In this document: positions 12,970 to 23,900 of the stretch, one piece after another
Layout: each line of letters starts with the position of its first letter
Position numbering within the stretch: the stretch's first letter is position 1
Assembly (NCBI GenBank): GCA_018136815.1
Contig: CM030936.1
Span: forward strand, 4,973,207 to 5,037,206
DNA from: Isochrysis galbana
Lineage: Eukaryota; Haptophyta; Isochrysidales; Isochrysidaceae
Length of the DNA: 64,000 nt
Direction of reading: 5' to 3'
The notes under the pieces: generated by a model
What the model saw: the letters and a program-made list of their open reading frames with translations, nothing else
The model's database searches: none
Told to the model about the DNA's origin: nothing
Position numbers and translations under genes: made by a program

Positions 12970-13089
12970 GCTGCCGGTGGCGAGCGAGGCAAACTGGTCA
13001 GGGCAACGCGCAAGTGCAAGAGGGGGGGGGGGGGGGGCGGCGGGGGTGCCCCGCCAAAAAATTCCGGATGTCCAGAGCCTCGACTTCAA

Positions 13090-14170
13090 TATTGTATGAG
13101 AGGGCCCCCCTCAAGTCGAACGATAGCAAAGAGCTGCGCACAGGATCGATGGAAGGTACAGAGGATCCCCTCCTGACTCAGTATTCACTGACTCTGATGG
13201 CTTGGTGCCCGCCGTGGGCGCGCGCGGGCTGTTGAAACGTGGCGCGGCGGGCGTCACGCGATGGGAGAGGATATGAAAGAAGGTCCCATCGGAGAGAGGG
13301 TGGTGTGGAGAAGAAAGAGCCGACCCTGAGATCTTGTTGTGAGTCCCGAGCCGAGGAGTTCCGAAATGTCGGGGAACACTCCGCTACTCTGGACCGGCCC
13401 CCTCCCTGGGCGGCGGCGGGTGCGCGTGCGCTCCGCCAGCGAGGAGCTCTCCCTCGTTGAGGGAGGCCAGGGGGGGGGGTGCCTGTGCTCGGCGACCCGC
13501 TCGGCACCATCTAGGTGGAGCTGGGTGGACTCGCGGACGCCGCTGCGGCGGCGTCAGAGGCGCCGGCTGACTCGCTGTACGTGGTGCAGGTAGCAGTAGA
13601 GCGTGGCGAGAAAGCCACTTTGTCGGCTCTTCTGTGCCCGCTGTGCCACCCTGAGCACGACGAGGAGGCGGCAGTACCTGTAGCACAGGAGCTTGCGAAA
13701 GGCCGCGTACCAGTTTGCACGAGCGACTGGCCACCGACTGCGGGGAGCGCAAGATCCACGAATTGTACGGACTTTCGCAGTTTGGGTATTCTGTATGATA
13801 CAGCACACACAGAACTGTGTGTACGCCAGTGAGTGCAGGGGCCAGCTGTTTCTCAGCTATGGGGAAGAAGTGCTCTGCATGATTCGAGCTACCCCTGTGA
13901 TGCATTCCCATGTCTCATTTTTTCTTTTTGGTGCTGGGAGTCACTGTCCGCGAGTGGCTCAATGCAAACGAGGGGAGTACTTCTATGTTTGAATTCCACC
14001 GCGGAAGTAGAGTGGGGACACTAGGGGGAAAAGTAAGACATGTAAACTAGTTCCAGGGGATCGCCAGAGGGCAGGGTGCAGCTGGATTGCGCCTGGCGCG
14101 TTGTCCGTCCACGATCTCACATGTGGAACACGTGTGCGAACGATCTTCGATCTTTTAGCGCTAGATGTAG
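13090..14170. other. region with an unassigned coding-like stretch
   Basis: Bases 13515-13832 (plus) hold a frame with even composition (QVAVERGEKATLSALLCPLC) and possible GT donors, but I recognise no domain. Alternative frames on both strands are also open because of high GC. The rest of the interval shows nothing that I can support as a gene. Confidence 0.25.
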
Positions 14171-14177
14171 ATGACAA

Positions 14178-14790
14178 CTAAGTTTATACTTAGTTCAGCA
14201 TGGGGGGGCGCCTCGCGCCCCCTCTCTCAGGCTCCAACTCCCCTCGGGGGGGTCTGTCGGTCAACCCCACGCTCTGCCTTTTGGCATGAGCAGGGCACTC
14301 AACAACACCACCCAAACCCCCAGTAGGCGCGGTTTGGGAGCCGCACTCCGCACTCCCATGCCCGCTCTGGGCCTGCCCTCGAACTGACTCCCCCCCCATC
14401 CCTGGTCGCAAAGGCAGACAGAGGTCTCTGGGCGGCACTCATGGCCAGCGAGGCGAGCGTAGGAGAGGCAGGGGGGCCAGGGGTTGAGCCCCAGCCTCCA
14501 TTGCCCCCTGAGCTGCCCTTGCTGGCCCTCTGGGAGCCCCCAAAGGACCCACCATGAGAGCAGGCTAGGTCGCGCGCATGGCGACGTGCCGCAGGGAGAG
14601 CGATGGGTGAGAGCGGAGAGAGGGAGGGGGGGGGATTTGCAAACCCCCCGATGGAGTGTGGTGAGAAAACGGGCCCCATTTACGTTAGCAATTGGACGGA
14701 GAGGGGCGGCTGGCGACAGGAGGGAGAGGAGGAGGGAGTGGCTCAAGTCGACGAGAGTACCCCGGAGGAATACCAAAAACCAACGCCAAC
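14178..14790 (-). repeat. dispersed repeat family A, subfamily 2
   Basis: In minus orientation this matches 42215-42790 along its length, including CTCCATCGGGG, GGAGGCTGGGGCT and the string GGGCAGGCCCAG. Its 3' end carries the same AAGTATAAACTTA terminus as subfamily 1. Open frames differ between copies, so it is probably non-coding. Confidence 0.7.
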
Positions 14791-15112
14791 AAGTTTCAAA
14801 GGCTACGGATGGGATCACAAAGACTACGCAAACCCCCGTGGGACATGCAGAAATTCAACTGGATAAACCACGACGCATACTCAACCATACTAGGCGTCCC
14901 ACTAGCCACTAGGCGCGCCGGTAGCAATCAAGCCATTCTGGTTCTGGGCAAAGCTAACAGATAAAATGATAAATAGATGATAAGGTATCCAAGCTAGCAC
15001 CGGCCACAAGGCACATGACGATATTTGGAAGAGCGACAATAGTAAACTTCGTGATATACGCCACGCTCCGCTACTGGCGTACAAACAATAGCCGCCCCGA
15101 AGTGGTTCTACA

Positions 15113-15843
15113 CTAGATAGAGTTCAAAAAGCAGCGGACTGTTGTATTGCCCTGCCCATCTGAAGGCGCTGTAGGCATGAATATTCGTGTAAGGTACGCG
15201 CCCACAATTACAATTGAACAGTTCCCCGTGTTGCTACTACTGAGGTCGTTTGCCTTCATTTGGTACCCGGTCGGAAAAGGGCGCGCAGCCGCCCTTGCTG
15301 ACCAAGCGACGTCCCCCGCGAGCACCCCGAAGGAGAGGCCGAGCAGCACCACGTACGCGACGAGAACGCCGTCGCCTTGGCTCGGCATAAGGGCGCGTCC
15401 CGAGAGGCACCGGGCGTGCCGCGCACGAGCGCGTTGAGCGGATGCAGCGGAGCGAGGGCGAAGGCGACGATCCCGAGCGTGTGGTGCGAGAAGGGGGCAC
15501 CCACGCCGACGGCGAGCGCGACGCCGGAAACGTTGAAAAAAAAATGGACATACGAGTAGATATGCCCTCGAAACGACTTTTGATTGCCCTCGCGGTGGTC
15601 GTCGCCACCGTGGTCGCCGCCAGCTCTCGCGAGCAGGCGTGGCCGATTTCGACGCGGTGCGCACGGGCAGCTTGGGCGATTGGCGCAGCTGCAAGGGTGT
15701 CATCTGTCAATATGGTGCTTGGTGGGTTATACAATACAACAGGATTTACCCCAAAGTGCCGGCAGCCCGTTCAGTCTTGGTGCAAAGTCGGGCCTTCTCG
15801 CCTTGCGGCAGTTGTAGCGTTTTGTGAGCGGTTGTCGTTATGA
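15113..15843. other. overlapping hydrophobic frames on both strands, unresolved
   Basis: On the plus strand ATG 15562 opens a good signal-peptide-like sequence (MPSKRLLIALAVVVATVVAA), after which the frame loses plausibility. On the minus strand a frame from about 15540 has successive hydrophobic segments (GVALAVGVG, LGIVAFALAPL) and continues in another frame with VLVAYVVLLGLSFGVLAG, which could be a small membrane protein with a splice or an error at a T9 run (about 15536-15544). I cannot tell which strand is used, and no family is recognised. Confidence 0.25.
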
Positions 15844-15957
15844 AACTCATGTACACATTGGAGTCAATTGAAATGCGTGTTGATGATCATAAAATGTGTA
15901 GAGACGCAAATGTTGCGGACTGTGTTCGCTGGCAGCGTTCATGGCTCCGTCACTAGT

Positions 15958-16191
15958 TGTGATTCCCTTGCATGAAGGGCATCAGTAAAAATATACCGGA
16001 GGGGGGCCCTGATACTTTTCAACATGTGGTCTTCGGAGGCCTGAAATTGGCCATTTTTCGAAAATTTCGCCGGAGGAGCCCCCATTTTTTTTGCTGATCT
16101 CTCATACCAGAACCTATTGGGAGCTTATTTAGGCCTCCGTTTGCTCGTTACCGATGTTGCTCTCCGCACCCCCCTAGTGAGTGACCGGGCT
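15958..16191 (+). repeat. dispersed repeat family B, copy 1
   Basis: This runs from the TGCATGAAGGGC word through TAAAAATATACCGGAGGGGG to the terminal GTGAGTGACCGGGCT. It matches 44491-44724 over about 235 bp by eye, and its last third recurs at 45394-45466. No coding potential. Confidence 0.75.
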
Positions 16192-16332
16192 AAAACAAGC
16201 TATCCCTGATTCTCAACCATCTTTCTGTCAGGGGTTAGTTGTAACGCATCATCAAGTAGCCGGAGGGGGGCGGGGGAAGCACTCTCATTTCGCGCCACGG
16301 ATTCGCCCCCCCCCCCCCCCCGCCTTCCGCTT

Positions 16333-16360
16333 AAGTCGCGTTCCGTCAAAAGAGGACCAC
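16333..16360 (+). repeat. single inverted-repeat-type end (TTCCGTC family)
   Basis: The word GTCGCGTTCCGTCAAAAGAG matches the ends at 30203 (plus) and 56048-56066 (minus) and resembles the inverted repeat at 27623/27945. Only one end is seen here. The 340-bp tandem repeat lies just to its right and could be subterminal sequence of the same element. Confidence 0.45.
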
Positions 16361-16452
16361 AATCTGTTTTCTTTTTAGTTATGAACAATATTGGTACAAA
16401 ACAAGGCTGTGTATAGAAACTTTTTTTAAAATAAAGTCGCCGTATACGAGAT

Positions 16453-17132
16453 GTTTCGTTTACGCAGCACATGTGATTACTTGCAATCATTGAGCACGCC
16501 GTGCGTATGCGCATCGACTTCCCCCTCGCGAGGGCGCCGTGCGTGCGCATAGAAACTTTTTTCCCTAAGGCCCACATTAACGTAAAGTAGCCATATACGA
16601 GACGTTTCGTTTGCGCAGCACGTGTGATTGCTTGCAATCATTGTGCACGCCGTGCGTATGCACATCGGCTTCCCCCCCCCGCGGGGCGCCGTGCGTGCGC
16701 ATAGCAACTTCCAGGAAGGTGCACGCCGTGCGTTCACTCTTTTCGCGGGGGAACTCTGGGCGCGGAGGACGGGCGGAACAAAGTGTGATTGCGTTTCGTT
16801 TACGCAGCACATGTGATTACTTGCAATCATTGAGCACGCCGTGCGTATGCGCATCGACTTCCCCCTCGCGAGGGCGCCGTGCGTGCGCATAGAAACTTTT
16901 TTCCCTAAGGCCCACATTAACGTAAAGTAGCCATATACGAGACGTTTCGTTTGCGCAGCACGTGTGATTGCTTGCAATCATTGTGCACGCCGTGCGTATG
17001 CACATCGACTTCCCCCCCCCGCGGGGCGCCGTGCGTGCGCATAGCAACTTCCAGGAAGGTGCACGCCGTGCGTTCACTCTTTCCGCGGGGGGACTCTGGA
17101 CGCAGAGGCGGTCGGGAACCGCGGGGGCACCC
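16453..17132. repeat. two tandem 340-bp units, each of two diverged half-units
   Basis: The unit starting GTTTCGTTTACGCAGCAC at 16453 recurs at 16793 with very few changes until its last ~40 bp, so the duplication is recent. Inside each unit a second, diverged half-unit starts with GTTTCGTTTGCGCAGCAC about 151 bp later. GCACGCCGTGCGTATGC occurs in every half-unit. Frames across it simply duplicate and are not genes. Confidence 0.9.
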
Positions 17133-17345
17133 CTGGGACCGGGGAAAATATTACCGTATATTGCGAAAACACTGACGTAAACAATCGAGGTCTTGGGGTC
17201 TCTCCGCTCCCCCGGGGCCCCCTCCCCCGGGTCCCCTCCTCCCCCCTCTCATCGACCTACCAGAGAGAGACGGCTCCTACTGCCTGCCTCCCTCCTCCCT
17301 CCTCGCTCACCCTCCAGCTCTCTCCTCGCCCTCGTCTTCCTCACG

Positions 17346-17951
17346 ATGGTGGCGACTCGGCGCGCATCGGTACGGTCCTCCGTCCTCTCGTCTCGTGCTC
17401 CTGCTCGCTGGTTTCGTTCGACTCGCTCGACACCGCCACCTGTCGACTGGACGCCGAGCGCAAGCGCTGCTCGCACGACTCGTTCCTCTTCTTGCTCCAA
17501 GGGCGCGGCGGAGGAGGCGGATCCTGTTCGCGTTCCTGATGCCGAGGAGGAGGCCCTTTCCCCGACCGATGAGGCCACCACCACCACCACCGACGAGGAC
17601 TCCGGGCCTGTGGGAGGAGAAGAGGAGAACGAGGACTGTGCGTCGGACGCTCCAGGTCTTCTTGTTCCCATCGCGCGGGTTGCGGATGTCGAGGAGCCAG
17701 CCGAGTCGATGGAGGAGGTCGAGACCGCCCACGCGCTCGCTCTCGCCGATGAGAAGGAAGCCGAGGAAGAGGACGAGAAGGCGGAGAAGGCGGAGAATGA
17801 GAAGACGGCTGCGTCCGACGCACCAGTCGGAGAAGTCTTCACTCGGTTCGAAGAGGCCACGCAGCTGGAAGAGGCCACGCAGCTCGAGGAGGAGGAGAAG
17901 GGCGAGACCGCCGAGGAGGCCGAGACCGCCGAGCCGGTGAAGGCGTTGTAG
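17346..17951 (+). CDS. acidic Glu/Ala-rich protein of unknown function
   Basis: ATG 17346 follows a long pyrimidine-rich leader and opens 201 codons. The N-terminal ~50 residues are Arg/Ser rich and the remainder is strongly acidic (runs of GAG, GCC, GAC) with a tandem ATQLEEATQLEEE motif near the end. Codon third positions in the acidic part are G or C almost throughout, with GAG far above GAA, which supports real coding on this strand. No domain is recognised. The stop lies at the 3' end of the convergent glycoprotein gene, so the two 3' ends meet or overlap. The frame on the opposite strand is also open here. Confidence 0.55.
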   Translation: MVATRRASVRSSVLSSRAPARWFRSTRSTPPPVDWTPSASAARTTRSSSCSKGAAEEADPVRVPDAEEEALSPTDEATTTTTDEDSGPVGGEEENEDCASDAPGLLVPIARVADVEEPAESMEEVETAHALALADEKEAEEEDEKAEKAENEKTAASDAPVGEVFTRFEEATQLEEATQLEEEEKGETAEEAETAEPVKAL

Positions 17952-20900
17952 AGCGCCGGGTCGACCAGCCCGCCGAGCGTGCTCGGTGCGCCGACGTCGA
18001 GGCACGCGTAGAGCGGGTCGTCGAGCACGGCGCACGTGAACGGGTCGAGCGAGCCCGTGCGCCGCGAGGCGGCGCTGGCGCGCTCCATCTCTCCGATCTC
18101 GACGACGACGTTGCCGTCCGCACCGGCGCGGTAGTTGGAGCTGGCGTAGTCGTAGGTGAGGAAGTCGAGCACGCACGCGAGGGGCGGCGGTGGCGAGGGA
18201 GGAGGCGGCGAGGGCGGAGGGGGCGAGGGCGGAGGCGGCGAGGGCGGAGGGGGCGAGGGCGGAGGCGGCGAGGGCGGAGGCGGCGAAGGCGGAGGCGGCG
18301 AGGGCGGAGGTGGCGAGGGTGGCGGCGAAGGTGGAGGCGGAGAGGGCGGAGGCGGAGAGGGCGGGGGTGGCGAGGGCGGAGGTGGCGAAGGCGGAGGCGG
18401 CGAGGGCGGAGGGGGCGAGGGCGGAGGCGGCGAAGGAGGCGGCGAGGGCGGAGGCGGTGACGGTGGAGGAGGGGAAGGCGGAGGCGGCGAAGGAGGAGGC
18501 GGCGAAGGCGGTGGAGGGGAGGGGGGTGGTGGAGATGGAGGAGGTGGCGAGGGCGGCGGCGGCGAAGGCGGCGGCGGCGAGGGGGGCGGAGGAGAGGGCG
18601 GTGGCGGCGAAGGCGGTGGTGGCGAGGGTGGTGGTGGAGATGGAGGCGGTGGTGAAGGCGGCGGTGGAGACGGGGGCGGCGGCGAGGGCGGCGGTGGAGA
18701 CGGAGGCGGTGAAGGCGGTGGTGGAGAGGGCGGAGGTGGCGAGGGCGGCGGTGGAGACGGCGGAGGCGGCGAAGGGGGCGGCGGCGAGGGCGGCGGCGAG
18801 GGCGGCGGCGGCGAGGGCGGCGGTGGCGAAGGGGGCGGTGGCGAGGGCGGCGGCGGCGAGGGCGGCGGCGGCGAGGGTGGCGGCGGCGACGGCGGCGGCG
18901 GCGAGGGAGGTGGCGGCGAAGGCGGCGGTGGAGATGGAGGTGGAGGAGATGGAGGTGGTGGAGATGGAGGTGGCGGAGAGGGGGGCGGTGGAGAGGGGGG
19001 CGGCGGTGAGGGTGGTGGTGGAGAGGGCGGTGGTGGAGACGGAGGCGGCGGTGACGGCGGTGGGGGCGACGGAGGCGGCGGCGACGGAGGCGGCGGCGAA
19101 GGGGGTGGTGGCGATGGAGGTGGCGGAGATGGTGGTGGCGGAGATGGAGGTGGCGGAGAGGGGGGCGGCGGTGAGGGTGGTGGTGGAGAGGGCGGTGGTG
19201 GAGACGGAGGCGGCGGTGACGGCGGTGGGGGCGATGGAGGCGGCGGCGAAGGGGGTGGTGGCGATGGAGGAGGCGGCGAGGGCGGTGGTGGAGACGGAGG
19301 CGGCGGAGACGGTGGTGGTGGGGACGGAGGCGGTGGCGAAGGGGGCGGCGGTGAAGGCGGCGGAGGCGAAGGCGGCGGAGGCGAAGGCGGCGGTGGAGAC
19401 GGAGGAGGCGGCGAGGGAGGAGGAGGAGAGGGAGGAGGAGGAGAAGGAGGAGGAGGAGAAGGAGGAGGCGGCGAGGGAGGAGGAGGAGAGGGTGGAGGAG
19501 GCGAGGGTGGTGGTGGAGACGGAGGCGGCGGAGACGGTGGAGGTGGCGACGGAGGCGGTGGTGAAGGGGGTGGCGGTGAAGGCGGCGGAGGCGAGGGAGG
19601 AGGCGGCGAAGGCGGAGGTGGAGATGGAGGTGGCGGAGAGGGAGGTGGCGGAGAGGGTGGGGGCGGTGAGGGTGGAGGCGGAGAGGGAGGAGGAGGAGAG
19701 GGCGGAGGAGGAGAAGGAGGAGGAGGAGATGGAGGAGGTGGCGAGGGAGGAGGAGGAGAGGGAGGAGGAGGAGAGGGCGGAGGAGGAGAGGGAGGTGGCG
19801 GCGAGGGAGGCGGAGGCGAGGGAGGAGGAGGAGAGGGCGGCGGCGGTGAGGGCGGAGGCGGTGAAGGTGGCGGCGGAGATGGAGGAGGCGGCGAGGGCGG
19901 AGGTGGAGATGGAGGAGGCGGCGAGGGCGGAGGTGGAGATGGAGGTGGCGGCGAGGGAGGCGGAGGCGAGGGAGGAGGAGGTGAGGGCGGTGGTGGAGAT
20001 GGAGGAGGCGGCGAGGGCGGCGGTGGAGATGGAGGTGGCGGCGAGGGAGGCGGAGGCGAGGGCGGCGGTGGTGAGGGCGGAGGCGGAGACGGAGGAGGCG
20101 GTGAGGGGGGTGGCGGAGATGGAGGAGGCGGCGAGGGTGGAGGTGGAGATGGAGGTGGCGGCGAAGGCGGGGGCGGCGAGGGCGGAGGTGGAGATGGAGG
20201 AGGCGGCGAGGGCGGAGGTGGAGATGGAGGTGGCGGCGAGGGAGGCGGAGGCGAGGGCGGCGGTGGTGAGGGTGGAGGCGGAGAGGGTGGTGGCGGAGAC
20301 GGAGGAGGCGGTGAGGGGGGTGGCGGAGATGGAGGAGGCGGCGAGGGCGGAGGTGGAGATGGAGGTGGCGGCGAAGGCGGAGGCGGCGAGGGTGGTGGCG
20401 GAGACGGAGGAGGCGGTGATGGAGGAGGCGGCGAGGGCGGAGGTGGAGACGGAGGAGGAGGCGAGGGCGGCGGCGGCGAGGGCGGCGGCGGAGAGGGAGG
20501 AGGAGGTGAGGGAGGAGGAGAGGGAGGAGGAGGAGAGGGAGGAGGAGGAGAGGGAGGAGGCGGTGAAGGTGGCGGCGGAGATGGAGGAGGCGGCGAGGGC
20601 GGTGGCGGCGAGGGTGGTGGTGGAGACGAAGGAGGAGGAGAGGGAGGAGGAGGAGAAGGAGGAGGAGGAGAAGGAGGAGGAGGAGAGGGTGGAGGAGGGG
20701 AAGGAGGAGGAGGAGAGGGTGGAGGAGGAGAGGGAGGAGGAGGAGAGGGTGGAGGAGGAGAGGGAGGAGGAGGGGAGGGAGGAGGCGGCGAGGGCGGCGG
20801 TGGAGACGGAGGCGGCGGCGAGGGCGGTGGTGGAGATGGAGGAGGAGGAGAGGGAGGCGGCGGCGAGGGCGGCGGTGGAGACGGAGGCGGCGGCGAGGGC

Positions 20901-23900
20901 GGTGGTGGAGATGGAGGAGGAGGAGAGGGAGGCGGTGGCGAGGGAGGAGGTGGAGATGGAGGGGGCGGAGATGGAGGAGGTGGCGAGGGCGGAGGTGGAG
21001 ACGGAGGAGGCGGCGAGGGAGGAGGCGGCGAGGGCGGCGGCGGAGACGGAGGCGGCGGCGAGGGCGGTGGTGGAGATGGAGGAGGAGGAGAGGGAGGCGG
21101 TGGGGAGGGAGGAGGCGGCGAGGGCGGAGGTGGAGACGGAGGAGGCGGCGAGGGCGGAGGTGGAGACGGAGGAGGCGGCGAGGGAGGAGGCGGCGAGGGC
21201 GGCGGCGGAGACGGAGGCGGCGGCGAGGGCGGTGGTGGAGATGGAGGAGGAGGAGAGGGAGGCGGTGGGGAGGGAGGAGGCGGCGAGGGCGGCGGTGGAG
21301 ACGGAGGCGGCGGCGAGGGCGGTGGTGGAGATGGAGGTGGCGGAGAGGGAGGAGGTGGCGAGGGCGGAGGTGGAGAGGGTGGAGGCGGAGATGGAGGAGG
21401 TGGAGAGGGCGGCGGCGGCGAGGGCGGCGGAGGCGAGGGAGGCGGTGGCGAGGGAGGCGGAGGCGAGGGGGCGGCGGTGAGGGTGGAGGCGGCGATGGCG
21501 GCGGCGGTGAGGGCGGTGGTGGTGAGGGCGGAGGCGGCGAGGGCGGAGGCGGCGAGGGCGGCGGCGGTGAGGGAGGCGGAGGCGAGGGCGGCGGCGGTGA
21601 GGGAGGAGGCGGAGAGGGCGGTGGCGGAGATGGCGGTGGCGGCGAGGGTGGCGGTGGAGAAGGAGGAGGCGGCGAGGGCGGTGGCGGCGACGGCGGAGGC
21701 GGCGAGGGCGGCGGTGGAGACGGAGGAGGCGGCGAAGGTGGGGGAGGCGAGGGCGGCGGCGGCGACGGCGGAGGCGGCGAGGGCGGCGGTGGAGACGGAG
21801 GAGGCGGCGAAGGTGGGGGAGGCGAGGGCGGCGGCGGTGAGGGCTGTGGCGGCGAGGGCGGCGGCGGCGAGGGTGGCGGAGGAGATGGAGGAGGCGGCGA
21901 GGGCGGCGGCGGCGAGGGCGGCGGAGGAGATGGAGGAGGCGGTGAGGGTGGCGGCGGCGAAGGGGGAGGAGGAGGCGGCGGCGGCGGCGAGGGAGGAGGA
22001 GGAGAGGGCGGTGGCGGAGATGGCGGTGGCGGCGAGGGTGGCGGTGGCGATGGCGGCGGTGGAGACGGAGGAGGCGGCGAGGGCGGTGGCGGCGACGGCG
22101 GAGGCGGCGAGGGCGGCGGTGGAGACGGAGGAGGCGGCGAAGGTGGGGGAGGCGAGGGCGGCGGCGGCGAGGGCGGCGGTGGAGACGGAGGAGGCGGCGA
22201 AGGTGGGGGAGGCGAGGGCGGCGGCGGCGAGGGCGGCGGCGGCGAGGGCGGAGGCGGCGAGGGCGGAGGCGGCGAGGGAGGCGGTGGGGAGGGAGGAGGC
22301 GGCGAAGGCGGAGGTGGAGATGGAGGTGGCGGAGAGGGAGGAGGGGGCGAGGGCGGCGGCGGCGAGGGCGGCGGAGGAGATGGAGGAGGTGGCGAGGGAG
22401 GAGGTGGCGAGGGAGGAGGCGGTGAGGGCGGCGGCGGCGAGGGCGGCGGAGGAGATGGAGGAGGCGGTGAGGGCGGCGGCGGCGAAGGGGGAGGAGGAGA
22501 CGGCGGCGGCGGCGAGGGAGGAGGAGGAGAGGGCGGTGGCGGAGATGGCGGTGGTGGCGAGGGTGGCGGCGGCGAGGGCGGCGGTGGAGATGGAGGAGGT
22601 GGCGAGGGCGGTGGTGGAGAAGGAGGAGGCGGCGAGGGCGGCGGTGGAGACGGAGGAGGCGGTGAGGGTGGTTGCGGAGATGGGGGAGGTGGCGATGGCG
22701 GTGGTGGAGAAGGAGGAGGCGGCGATGGCGGTGGCGGCGAGGGAGGAGGAGGAGAGGGAGGAGGAGGAGAGGGAGGAGGAGGAGAGGGAGGAGGAGGAGA
22801 GGGCGGAGGTGGAGATGGAGGAGGCGGCGAGGGCGGCGGCGGTGAGGGCGGCGGAGGAGAGGGAGGAGGCGGTGAGGGCGGCGGCGGCGAAGGGGGAGGA
22901 GGAGACGGCGGCGGCGGCGAGGGAGGAGGTGGAGAGGGCGGTGGCGGAGAGGGCGGTGGCGGCGAGGGTGGCGGTGGCGATGGCGGCGGTGGAGACGGAG
23001 GAGGCGGCGAGGGCGGTGGCGGAGATGGAGGAGGTGGCGAGGGCGGTGGTGGAGAAGGAGGAGGCGGCGAGGGCGGTGGCGGCGACGGCGGAGGCGGCGA
23101 GGGCGGCGGTGGAGACGGAGGAGGCGGCGAAGGTGGGGGAGGCGAGGGCGGCGGCGGCGAGGGCGGAGGCGGCGAGGGCGGAGGCGGCGAGGGCGGAGGA
23201 GGAGAGGGAGGCGGTGGAGAGGGAGGCGGCGGGGAGGGAGGAGGCGGCGAAGGCGGAGGTGGAGACGGAGGCGGCGGCGAGGGCGGCGGAGGAGAGGGAG
23301 GAGGCGGTGAGGGCGGCGGCGGCGAGGGCGGCGGAGGAGAGGGAGGAGGCGGTGAGGGCGGCGGCGGCGAAGGGGGAGGAGGAGACGGCGGCGGCGGCGA
23401 GGGAGGAGGAGGAGAGGGCGGTGGCGGAGAGGGCGGTGGCGGCGAGGGTGGCGGTGGCGATGGCGGCGGTGGAGACGGAGGAGGCGGCGAGGGCGGTGGC
23501 GGAGATGGAGGAGGTGGCGAGGGCGGTGGTGGAGAAGGAGGAGGCGGCGAGGGCGGTGGCGGCGACGGCGGAGGCGGCGAGGGCGGCGGTGGAGACGGAG
23601 GAGGCGGCGAAGGTGGGGGAGGCGAGGGCGGCGGCGGCGAGGGCGGAGGCGGCGAGGGCGGAGGCGGCGAGGGAGGCGGTGGGGAGGGAGGAGGCGGCGA
23701 AGGCGGAGGTGGAGATGGAGGTGGCGGAGAGGGAGGAGGCGGCGAGGGCGGCGGCGGCGAGGGCGGCGGAGGAGATGGAGGAGGTGGCGAGGGAGGAGGC
23801 GGTGAGGGCGGCGGCGGCGAGGGCGGCGGAGGAGAGGGAGGAGGCGGTGAGGGCGGCGGCGGCGAGGGAGGAGGAGGAGAGGGCGGTGGCGGAGATGGCG

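Noticed and set aside
16477-17077. Identical ~60-residue frames in the 340-bp tandem repeat
   Set aside because: Identity is explained by the DNA duplication. Composition is repeat-like and there is no domain.
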